64,000 nucleotides of DNA from Orthonyx spaldingii. Taxonomy: Eukaryota; Chordata; Aves; Passeriformes; Orthonychidae. Positions 24,069-33,115 of this stretch are shown here, in pieces (within the stretch, counting starts at the first letter, position 1; the number at the start of each line of letters is the position of its first letter). The notes below the pieces were generated by a model that had not been told where the DNA came from, ran no database searches, and saw only the letters and a list, made by a program, of their open reading frames with translations. The stretch is taken from positions 379,626 through 443,625 of the forward strand of contig VZTJ01000086.1 of the NCBI GenBank assembly GCA_013397795.1, given 5' to 3'. The translations under genes and the position numbers were made by a program.

Positions 24069-25367
24069 GTAAGACCCTTTGTCTCCATCTCCCTGCATGC
24101 TACTGAGGAGCTGTTTTCTGCCAGGGATTTGATGTGGATGTGTATCCTTACACAACGGTGTGCATGTGCGTGAGGAGCAAAACACAGACAAACTTGAGCA
24201 AAAAGATAAGATTCTGCATAGAAGCATTTCCAAAACCAACATCTGAAGGGAAATGTGATTTTGCTTTGATGTACAGGATGAGATTCGGGCGTTTGGGATA
24301 GGCTTGTTTTGATTAATCAAGTGTGACCCTGATTTCCACTAGGAGAGATGTTCCCAATGTTTCCTTTTTATTTTGCTATCCTGTCAAGTCTCACTTTGCG
24401 GGATGACAAATGGGATCAGCGTGGCAGTGACCGGAGCCACCGTGGTGACTGTGTCATGTTGAAGCACATCATGGTGATGTGGTCAGCTGTCCCTCAGCCC
24501 ACCTGCCCATGCCAGGGGTTCTGTCCTGGGCAAGGTGGCAAGTTCTGGTGGGATGCCACTGTCACACCAATGAGAACAATCTAAGTTTTAGGACAGGATC
24601 TAGAGGGCAGTTCAGCCACTCTCGTGACTTCAGTTGCATGAGATTCCCATCAAACCCCGTGAACTCAATAGGGCTATCAATGGCCTTAAGCGCCTTGCTG
24701 GACCAAGGCCTTGAAGGGGGTCAGAGAAAGGGAAGGGGGAGGCAGAGCCAAACAAGTACCATTAGAAATGAGTCCCGTGAATCAGCTGCAAGCTCTGTTG
24801 GGTCACCCTTTGGATGTTAAAATTTAGCAAGGTTAGATCCCAACCATGAAGGAAGGGGGAAAGGGAATTCCGAGAATCACGGTCCCCTGGCCCCATAGTA
24901 CTGACTGTCCCAGAGAGCTTAGTGTCCCTGTGAGAAGCAGGGCTGGTTGTTTGATGAAGGAATATCTCAGCATAAATATTTGGATCACATCTGGTGTTTC
25001 TGTAGGGTTCACATCTCTGACAGATTTCATGTTGTTCTCTTTTTGCTGGTACTCGGTCGGGTGTAACCTGCTGTGGGCAGAGATGTGTCTCTGCTCAGTA
25101 GCTACTCATGGTACCACTGTCCTCTGGGGAGCCCCTTGGCTCTCCATACCCTTCTGCAGTCCCTGTACCACAGTCCTTTTACAGTGTTCAGAAGTTAAGG
25201 GGCACAGAAGAACCTCCACCCTCCTTGTCCCTTCCCTTGGGGTCTGGAGCTTCTGGGTTCAGTCAGCCCTCACCTGATTTTACCAGAAATAATCAGGCCA
25301 GCTAAATTTTTCTTCAGCAGCATTCACAGACTGGTGGCTGATCTGTGTGATTCTTCCTATTTCGCAG
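24069..25367 (+). other. NRG2: NRG2 intron (1.3 kb)
   Basis: Unique sequence between the donor GTAAGA and the acceptor TTCGCAG. No repeat, extra exon or RNA gene is supported. Confidence 0.8.
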
Positions 25368-25495
25368 TATATTTCTAAGAATGTTTCTGCCACCGAGCAC
25401 GTGATCCGAAGGGAAACAGAGACAACCTTTTCGGGAAGTCACTCCTGCTCCCCGTCTCATCACTGCTCCACAGCCACTCCAACGTCCAGCCAGAG
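25368..25495 (+). CDS. NRG2: NRG2 cytoplasmic exon 2
   Basis: This 128-base exon starts in phase 0 with YISKNVSATEHVIRRE and continues TETTFSGSHSCSPSHHCST, ending with AG of an Arg codon before the donor GTGATG. YISKNV-AT-HVIRRE-ETTFSGSHSCSPSHHCST is a hallmark of the neuregulin tail, rich in Ser/Thr with a short Cys/His cluster. The sequence shows no known catalytic function; the tail supports sorting, proteolytic signalling and back-signalling in the family. Confidence 0.97.
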
Positions 25496-27902
25496 GTGAT
25501 GTATACCATTTTCTCTGGAACTTTCTCCTGCTATTTGCCATAGAATGCTGTGAAAGTCTAAGTTTTTCCTTTCACCTCCCGCTCTGTTTTCACTTGATGT
25601 TTGGCTCCGTAGTGGCATACAGGCCATGTCTGCACTGCAGGGAGGTGCCAGCAGGATCCTGCAGCACTGACATAGCTGGAAAACAGGAGGAAATGAACCT
25701 GTGCTTCCATGTTTTGCAAAGACCCAAACAGGAGGATGTATGTAGAAAAGGTCTAGCAGGTTGTGTTTGCAGCCACACTGGGCATCTGAAATACCTCATG
25801 AAGCACACACAGGTTATCTGTTTCACATTTAGAACGTATTTGCTTTGTGGGGGACAAAGTACACAAAATATCACAAAATATTTTGGTCGGTTCCTCATAG
25901 TCGGGTTCTGACTTGGAAGTCACAGGTTTTGAGCAGAAAGAAAATGCTCCTGTGCAATTTATCAGCTTCAGGTGGTGGCACTTCTTTCACTGGAAGTCAT
26001 TCTGAAGCTTTTGGGAAAACTGAGTCTAGCAGGAAAGTACTGATAATCCTTGTGACACGGGGTGACACATATTTTTTGTTTTCATTTCAAAATAACCTTT
26101 GTGGAAAGAACACCACAGCTTGGAACCTGAATCTTCTCAAGGTTTTTGAGAACATTTAAATTGCAGGTGGACTTCCCTATTTTTATGATGTCCAGAAAAG
26201 TCCTTCAAATGCTCTAAAGACAGTCCTGTGCTCTTTTGAGTTTGGATGTTCCAGTTCTTCCTCGTAGACAGCTCTTGTGCTTCTTCCAGTAAGTGACAGG
26301 TGTTTTCCTTGGAGATCATTTGCCTTTGATACATGACTGGCTCATGTCTTTCATTAGCCTGATGGGGTTGTCTCCATTCATCCAGGAATGCAGGAATTCT
26401 TTCAGCTAAAGCTCATAGATGGCTCCAGGCAGGTTTCCTTAGGGTTCAGGCATTCCTCAAGGTTGAGCAAGTATTCTCCCTTACAATGGGCAAGATCAAC
26501 TTCAGATGTTGAACCTGGGTTTTCAGGTGAATTCCTCCCCAGATTCCTCTGGCTACACCTTCAGCAAGTAGAGAAGGAGCCAGGAATGACTTGATGGGCT
26601 GGAAATGACTCCTTTTTCCAGGGAAATCCCATTCCTCATGAGCTAGACTATGTTTTCCAGGTTTTTTGCATTCATACTCTTCAGCCCAGCCCTGGCTAGG
26701 TGTGTGCAAGCTTGAGTCAGGTGCACAGAGGCTCCTGTGCCTGCAGAGCTGCACCTTGCCGGCCTTCCATGCTCACTTCAAAGGCCTGGGCCATCCCTGG
26801 GCACCCTCTGAAGACACAAAGGTGTGTCTGGAGGGCAGCATTAGCTCATGACAGCTGTAGGGAGGAACCTACCTTGTGTAGCCTCTGGTCCTGGCTACCT
26901 GCCACCTCATTTTCCTGAGTCAAGTGCAGCAAGCAGGTGCTTCTTGAAGTCATGCCAGAGGCAAACTACTGGCATAATCAGGCTCCATTTTACTCCATCA
27001 GCGCCTCTAATGAGGACACTGTTTGAAGTTATAAATGAGCATGTGCCTGGAGCCATCAATAATTAACAAGTTCTTGGGAAGTCTTAATGAGGACTGCTCT
27101 CCTCTGTAAACCCCCACCCAAAATCCTCCACCCACACAGCTCCATCTGGTGCAGTCTGGGAGTTCAGAGGGGTTGCTCTAATGGATCACATATTTCTGCA
27201 ATAGTGGGGGTCAGCATGGTGACCGTGGCACCGGTGGGACCACGGTGTGCAGGTGTGTCCCCAGTGGGTCCTTGTGGGATGTCCTCCTTGCACCAAGACT
27301 GGGGCAGGGGGCGTTCCAACTGCTCAGCACATCATAGTCTTTGTCTAGCACCTTGAATGTGTTTTGCTGCCAAAATCTTTGGTAGACTTTGCTCTGTTAA
27401 TTTTGAGTGGCTTCTCCTGGCTCCTCTCTGGTAGTGATTCCAAAGGGGCTGTCACTTGGCAATGCAGGTGGCACATTTGAAGGAACTTGGCTGACTTGCC
27501 TTGGCATAGCCAATGTGTTGTTCCACACCCAGAACACTTTGCAAGCACAAAGCAGAATTGCTCTGGCCTCTCTCCAGAGGCTGTCCCATCCTGCTCCCAG
27601 ACATTTATTCAGTGGTGGGATAAATACCTGCTATTGCACTGGTTTACTTTCTTTGTCCTCTAATGGTATCTCCAAGAAGGAGCAAGGAAAGGCAAATCAA
27701 GGGTAGGGTTGGGAATCTGAGTGCCCCTGGCCAGACTTATCCTAATGAGAGAGAGAGAAAGAGAGAGAAAGAGAGAGAGGAAGAAGGGGGACACCAGTGC
27801 AGAGGTGCAGAGGCGAGTGTGAGCCGTGCCTGTGTGCAGGTCTTTGGAGACGAGCTGACTGGGGATTCCTTGCTCACTGTCCATATGGACTTTGCTCCAC
27901 AG
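25496..27902 (+). other. NRG2: NRG2 intron (2.4 kb)
   Basis: Unique sequence with one purine microsatellite (27746-27781). No exon or gene was recognised. Confidence 0.8.
27746..27781. repeat. (GA)n-rich purine microsatellite
   Basis: GAGAGAGAGAAAGAGAGA-type purine run in the last part of the NRG2 intron, about 120 bases before the next acceptor. Antisense reading gives serine/leucine repeats that inflate a chance ORF. Confidence 0.9.
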
Positions 27903-28127
27903 ACATGAAAGCCACACCTGGAGCTTGGAGCGAACAGAGAGTCTGACTTCAGATTCCCAATCTGGGATAATGCTCTCCTCAGTGGGAACCAGTAAATGCA
28001 ACAGCCCTGCGTGCGTGGAGGCACGGGCTCGCCGCGGGGCCACCTTCTGCATCGAGGACCAGCGGAGGCCCACGACGCAGTACCGCGACTCGGTGGATTC
28101 CCTGCGGGACTCCCCCCACAGCGAGAG
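27903..28127 (+). CDS. NRG2: NRG2 cytoplasmic exon 3
   Basis: This 225-base exon lies between the acceptor CTCCACAG and the donor GTCAGA (74 codons plus split ends). It encodes HESHTWSLERTESLTSDSQSG, IMLSSVGTSKCNSPACVEARARRG and, near the end, DSVDSLRDSPHSER. These blocks match the conserved neuregulin cytoplasmic domain. A less conserved stretch between them (ATFCIEDQRRPTTQY) differs from the mammalian protein as I recall it. Several Ser-Pro and basic-Ser motifs suggest phosphorylation, which is inference only. Confidence 0.97.
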
Positions 28128-29560
28128 GTCAGACCCCACTGCTGGTGCCACCACAGCACAGCAGAGGCAAGCTGTGCCCTCTGTGCCAAACACAGAAACA
28201 TTTGCCTTTGCCAGGCCAAGAGCAGCAGTGCCATGGTAGCACGGGGGAAACTCCAGCCCTGGTCCTACCAGAGGAAGCCACTACCCCAGGAGACCACTCT
28301 GGTTGGGGCAGCAGCCAGCTCTGCACGCTGGTGGCAATGTAGGTTTAATGTAGGTCTGGAGCACAGGGATGACAGGAATGGAATATGCCTGGCTGCAGTC
28401 AGCAACTGGTAGAGAAAAACTGGCTGAGAGAGCACCCTGGGCAGCTTGGTGGGCTGGCAGCTCCAGCAGGGTCTGGCCCCCAGGTATTTGTGGAAAATGT
28501 GTCTGTCCTCAGCACAGTCATGGGTGGCCAGGTGAGCAGAGTGCTGCATGTGGGCACAGCCCTGGGACAGGACTCGGTGTAACTCAGCCTTCCAAGGAAC
28601 ACAACTGCAGAGCTGAGACAGCAGCAGCAGCAGCAGTAACAGTTGTCCTCTTCCCAGTCTGGTTCCTCATGGAGTAGAAGCACGTCTCCATCCTTGCTCC
28701 ACCCCTTTGCAGGTAGCCATGAGTGACTCTTGGTGGCCACATGGCCACTTTCAGGCAGTTACACTTCAAGGCAGTGGAACTTGTCCATGGGACAGAGGAG
28801 AAAGGCAGCATCTCCTGCTCTCATTCCTGTCCCTGGTCCATTCAGGCAGGCTGACCCAGCTGCTATGGCAATGTCATACATCACAAAACACATGGCTAAA
28901 AAGGCCCTGGACGAGAGAGCCTGGGCAGGTGGAATTGGGCAGAGACACCAAGAGGAAATAAGGTCTGCTCCTTAGAAAGAGGTGATGCTGAAGGAAGGGC
29001 TGTTTGGAGAGGGGCTAGACCAGACCTGAGTGACCACACTGATGTTGTCACTGGAGTAGATGAAAGCGGTAGATGGCTTTTTGAGACATAAGATTTTTGC
29101 TAAGTCAGAGAAATCAATGCCCAGGGTTTCCCCATCTGCGGCCTGAGCGACGGGAGGGAATTCCAGGGACCTTCCTCAGAGACAAGCCTGGCAGCTCCAG
29201 AGGGAACAGAAAGCAGCTGTCAGGCAGATGAGAGGCAGTGAAGCTGTGACTCAGCCTGCTGGGAGATGCTGCAGGGGTTGCAGCGATGCCAAGTGGGAAT
29301 TGTGCACCGAGTCCCTTGGGAGAAGCAGTCTGGGGGATGCTCAGCACATGCTGCCCAAGTGCCCATTGAAGCCAGCAGCTCACCCTCCCTTGGCACAACA
29401 GTGCAAAGTCCCTCCACCTGATTCCCCAAGAGAAGCAGAGCTCCACGAGCAGGTTCACCGGAGGCCTCATGGGTCCATGGGCCAGGTGTTCAGCAAAGCG
29501 CGGGCTCAGCTGGTGGTTTTGGGGTTGTTCGGTGTCCAAACAGAGCTGTTGCTTTTCCAG
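28128..29560 (+). other. NRG2: NRG2 last intron (1.4 kb)
   Basis: Unique sequence with a short (CAG)6 run (about 28619-28636). It ends in TTGCTTTTCCAG (29549-29560). An in-frame ATG at 29469 lies upstream of this acceptor, so open reading upstream of the terminal exon is intronic read-through. Confidence 0.8.
28619..28636. repeat. (CAG)6 microsatellite
   Basis: Six CAG units in the last NRG2 intron, antisense CTG. It is short and probably of no consequence, but may be polymorphic. Confidence 0.85.
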
Positions 29561-30218
29561 GTACGTGTCGGCCCTGACCACACCAGCACGCCTGTCCCCT
29601 GTTGACTTCCACTACTCGATGACCACGCAGGTGCCCACCTTCGAGATCACCTCTCCCAACTCGGCGCACGCCGTGTCCCTGCCGCCGGCGGCTCCCATCA
29701 GCTTCCGTGTGGAGGAGCAGCAGCCCCTCCTGCGGCGGTACCAGCTCCCCTTCCAGGACACGCAGAGGTATGACAGCTACTACCAAAGGAAGACCTACCT
29801 AAACGACAGCATGGGGAGCCTGCCCTCCAGCCCCTTCCGCATCACAGAGGACGACGAGTACGAGACGACGCAGGAGTACGTCACAGCGCTAGAGCAGCCA
29901 AAGAAAACAGCCAGCAGCAACAGGCGGTGGAAAAAATCCAAACTGAACGGGCACATCCCTCACAGAGCCAGAGCCGTCCGGGACTCCTTCTCCTTGAGCA
30001 GCGCCTCTTACAGCGAGTCTGACGAGGAGCTGGTGGCCGAGAGCACCCCGTTCCTAAGCACTCAGAACAATGAGGCGGCGCACACAGAGTCGCCGCCGCT
30101 GCACCGGCCGGGCGACAGCCGGACTCACTACTCGTGCCGCGGGCACAGCGCACACGGCGACGGCGGCCGCGGCAGCCTGGCGCACGTGGCGCCCAAAGCG
30201 GACGCCGACCCTCTCTAG
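29561..30218 (+). CDS. NRG2: NRG2 terminal coding exon with stop
   Basis: This exon completes an Arg codon and encodes 218 residues, then TAG at 30216-30218. It opens with YVSALTTPARLSPVDFHYS, a core neuregulin motif, followed by TQVPTFEITSPNSAHAVSLP and PAAPISFRVEEQQPLLRR. The second half contains EDDEYETTQEY, a basic block (RRWKKSKLNG), RDSFSLSS and an acidic SDEELVAESTPFL motif. The mammalian NRG2 tail as remembered carries long Gly-Pro and Ala-rich tracts between LLRR and the DEYETTQE block. Here that region is short and complex, with a Tyr-rich QRYDSYYQRKTY. The 3' part is markedly GC- and CpG-rich compared with the flanking intron. Confidence 0.97.
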
Positions 30219-30526
30219 GCGCCTCCCGCGCTCCTGCGCGCGCAGCCGTCACCCGCACGGAGGAGGCCGAGAGGAGGGAGGCGAGACGAGACAAAACACA
30301 AAAACACAAAAAATAAATATTTTTATTTTATATAAAAGAGGGAAAAACAAAAAATATAACAAATAAAAATGTTTTATTTTCATTTTAGCAAAGTTGTCTT
30401 ATAATAGCTAACGACAATGACTTTTTTATAGGGAATCTCTATTTATATGTAATGTCTTGATTTACAGCTTCCGAGAAAAAAAAAAGTAAAAAAAAAAAAA
30501 AAGAAGAAGAAGAAAAGAAAACAAAC

Positions 30527-30532
30527 AATAAA
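30527..30532 (+). terminator. NRG2: Polyadenylation signal AATAAA, proximal NRG2
   Basis: AATAAA after the A-rich stretch, about 310 bases past the stop codon. Earlier hexamers at 30312 and 30362 sit in A/T-rich sequence and are less convincing. Use is inferred. Confidence 0.5.
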
Positions 30533-30963
30533 GTTAAAAAAAAAGTGGGCCAATTTTTGACTACTTAAAAATAGAAAACAAAACTATCGTGGTGCCTTTT
30601 GCTGTATGCTAGTGCTGGGATTCATGCCGAGGATTCTGTTTCAGTAGCATTTTTAAGATCATAGATTTTTGTTTGGGAGACAACCTGTTACAAGGGCGCT
30701 CTTCTGTTGGAAGAAAACAGCCTTGCCACTTTGCCCCGTACCCTGCTATTAATGATCTTATTCTTTAAAGTATTGTTTAAACACACATTAAGGACATGAG
30801 TGGGAGCATTTCCATTATCATGTCTAACGAGGATCTGTCTTGCCCTGTAAACTACTTGTATTTTCGCTTAAATCAGGAGAAAAAGAAACCCAACAGCACC
30901 TTGCTCAAATGCAGAAATAACGTTTCTTTTGCCACACAGGTAGGAAGAGAAAATGAAGTCACG

Positions 30964-30978
30964 CAGCAGCAGCAGCAG
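30964..30978. repeat. (CAG)5 microsatellite
   Basis: Five CAG units in the presumed NRG2 3'UTR. It is noted only as a possible length polymorphism. Confidence 0.85.
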
Positions 30979-31079
30979 CCCTTACAATACAGCTCTCAAC
31001 CTTTGGCCATCTCACCGGTGGGTCTGGAGTGGGGTTGGCACAGGTTTGTAGCGAAGCGAGGCAGACACCTGTGACCATG

Positions 31080-31640
31080 GTGGATCACACCCGTCACGTA
31101 CCGTTGAATCCGGGTCGCTGAGCCAGCCCTGGCAGCCGGCCCTGCGTGGCGGTCCCGGTGGGGCAGCTCTGTTCAGCCACGGTGCCCGTGGCCACGTTGC
31201 CCCCCAATGCCGTGCTGGCCGCGGTGTCCCCTCGGCCGAGCGGTGCGGCCGCTGTGCAGTGCTGGCCACAGCGCTGTGGGGCTGCCGGAGGTGCGGTGTC
31301 CTGCGTGATGCCCTTGGCCGGGGTGCCAGGGGGACACCCACGGGTGGTCCCATGGCGCAGACGGCCGCGTGTCACCCTGGACACAGAGCCATGCGGTCAC
31401 CGGCCATGCTGCCCCAGGGGTCAGTAGGACCCCAAGCTCTTTGGGCTCTGCTTGTCACCCCTGCCTTGGCTGGGAAGGGCCCCGCGTGGGGCAGCCCAGC
31501 GAGCGGATTCTGCCGTACGGCCGCGTCACATATTGCAAAGACAGTTGTTACCGTCACGTCCTGCCATCGATGACGGACGTCGCGTTCCCAGACTCGGAGC
31601 AGCTCTGGCCATCGGCTCTGTGGCGCAAAGAGACAGTCCT
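31080..31640. other. CpG-rich block in the presumed distal NRG2 3'UTR
   Basis: About 560 bases of GC- and CpG-rich DNA (for example GCCGCGGTGTCCCCTCGGCC near 31218-31237 and GACGGACGTCGCGTTCC near 31570) sit between AT-rich flanks. Open frames exist on both strands but none resembles a known protein. It may be part of the long 3'UTR or an unannotated regulatory element. Confidence 0.6.
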
Positions 31641-32010
31641 GCGTGTCCAGGCAGCAGAGCATCCCCGTGGAAGTGCCCCCCTCTCCTCAGTTCTCTGCAG
31701 CAAACCTGTTTACATTGTAGCCTGACTTTTTTCTTTTTATATTTTTACTTCTGCATGTCCTTTGCATTTCAGATACTGTAGATTGGATGCATGGTGAAGC
31801 TGTGACTGAGAAGATAATACAACAATTGACAGTGTATTATTTCATTTAACTTTTAGCAATAAAGTAACTAAACCCTCTATTCCTCACCCATGATGGGGTC
31901 AGATAGAAAACTCTGCTAATTTGTCATAAGATGATTGTCAAAGTTTGCTCTGGATTGTCTGAATGTCAGAACTCTTGACTGTTTAACACTTGAACATTTT
32001 TTATATTATA

Positions 32011-32016
32011 AATAAA
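32011..32016 (+). terminator. NRG2: Polyadenylation signal AATAAA, distal NRG2
   Basis: Last AATAAA before the intergenic CR1 fragment. Another signal lies at 31858-31863. Followed by CTGTGGGCTG-type GT-rich sequence, it is the best candidate for the longest NRG2 transcript end. Confidence 0.55.
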
Positions 32017-32096
32017 ATAAGAAATAACAAGCTGTGGGCTGCATTAATCTCAGGCCCGTTGAGGGACAATTAGGGAGCTGTGACAGGCACCATACA

Positions 32097-32520
32097 CAGA
32101 ATCACAGACTGGTTGAGGCTGGAAGAGACTTCTTCCACATTTCCTGCTCCAGCAGCTCCCCCAAAGTCAGCTGCCCAGGCCTGTGCCCAGTCAGGGTTTG
32201 AGTGTCTTCAGGGATGGCAGTGCCACAACTTCTTCGGGTAACCTCTGCCAGTGCTTAGTCCCTCTCGAAGTAAAAAGTGTCTTTTTGTATTCAGACTGAA
32301 TTTACTATTTTTTAATTTGAGCCCATTGCCTCATGTCCTGGACACTGCTGAGAAGAGTCCAGCTCCCTCTTCTTCACTGCCGTTCATTGGGTATTTATAC
32401 ACATGGACAAGGCACTCCTGAGCCTTCTACTGTCCAGGCTGGACAGTTCCAGCTCCCTCATCCTTTCCTCATATGAGACATGCTCTGGTTCAGTAAGGAT
32501 CTTTATGCCCATAGAGACCC
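32097..32520 (-). mobile_element. CR1 LINE fragment, antisense
   Basis: Reading the + strand gives the reverse of a CR1 3' region: 'atcacagactggttgaggctgg', then 'cattgcctcatgtcctgg', then 'ctccaggctggacag' and 'ccctcatcctttcctcat'. The body is degenerate and 5'-truncated. It lies immediately beyond the distal NRG2 polyadenylation signal. Boundaries are approximate. Confidence 0.85.
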
Positions 32521-33034
32521 ATAGGTGGGTGTTTTTCTACCTGGCATGGACATTTGACCTTCACTGCAGGGCTCAGGAGTGGAGGCTCACTGAGGTGAGT
32601 GAATGCTACCCACACATCTCCTGGGGGGATGCCATTCCTCTTCCAACTGCAGACCAGGAGATCCCCCTCCACCTGAACCATGGAAGTTTTCAGTTGTGCC
32701 AAGAGAGGTCAGGATGCATATGCTATGTCCTGGCACCTGTTTCAGTGATTTCAATAGAGTGGAGATGTGTTGGGTCCAACCCTGCCACTGCTGTGCTGCT
32801 GTGCAGCACTGACCCACCCACAAAACAGGTTCCTTGTTCAGCTCCTCCACAGGAAATCTGTGTCTCTGGCTAGTCCCCACGTAGGGGACTCACTGACAAT
32901 GTGACACAGGAGCAATGTGACAATCCCTGAGGTGGCACCCAAGGCTTGGTCCAGCTCAGATGTCACTCCCCTCTTCCTGCCCAGTGACACAAACAGGTAT
33001 CCAAAAGTCCCAGCTGAACTCACTTAACAGGAGA

Positions 33035-33115
33035 GGGATGTGCTGTACTGAGTTGACCCTACTGGAATGGATAGGTTGGAACTAGATGATTTTTACGTCC
33101 ATTCTATGATTCTAA
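33035..33115 (+). mobile_element. CR1 LINE 3' end
   Basis: Short fragment with 'ggttggaactagatgatttttacgtcc' and the terminal CATTCTATGATTCTA, the characteristic avian CR1 tail. Only about 80 bases remain. Confidence 0.88.

Larger units (their letters stand above)
1..32035 (+). other. NRG2: NRG2 gene locus, 3' part (neuregulin 2)
   Basis: Nine coding exons on the + strand splice into one open frame matching neuregulin 2, a membrane-anchored EGF-family ligand of ErbB3/ErbB4. In order they supply a six-cysteine EGF domain, a juxtamembrane stalk, one transmembrane helix and a long cytoplasmic tail. The alpha route (498-618, 9986-10062, 22940-23042, then the four downstream exons) gives 477 residues plus stop. 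The beta route with the 24-base cassette gives 479. Every junction is GT-AG and the phases close exactly. The paralogue is decided by the GHARKCNETAKSYCVNGGVC stretch, the PEEIQMAD motif and the cytoplasmic tail. The N-terminal and Ig-domain exons are upstream of the window. The 3' boundary is set from the last AATAAA and is approximate. Confidence 0.97.
30219..32035 (+). other. NRG2: NRG2 3'UTR (presumed)
   Basis: A GC-rich 70-base stretch after the stop gives way to AT-rich DNA with long A-rich runs (30290-30370, 30475-30545). There are AATAAA hexamers at 30312, 30362, 30527, 31858 and 32011. Proximal and distal 3' ends are both possible. A CpG-rich insert (31080-31640) and a (CAG)5 run (30964-30978) lie between them. 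The extent is inferred from signals only, with no transcript evidence available. Confidence 0.65.

Noticed and set aside
28128..28239. Open-frame extension of the NRG2 cytoplasmic exon past 28127
   Set aside because: The donor GTCAGA and exact phase match with 29561 support splicing. The extension sequence has no family resemblance, although a retained-intron isoform cannot be excluded.
29469..29560. In-frame ATG upstream of the terminal NRG2 exon, suggesting a separate protein start
   Set aside because: A good acceptor (TTTTCCAG) sits at 29553-29560 and the upstream frame has no neuregulin similarity; it is intronic read-through.
31012..31781. Open frames of about 93-118 codons in the NRG2 3'UTR CpG block
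   Set aside because: Several overlapping frames on both strands without domain similarity; explained by GC richness.
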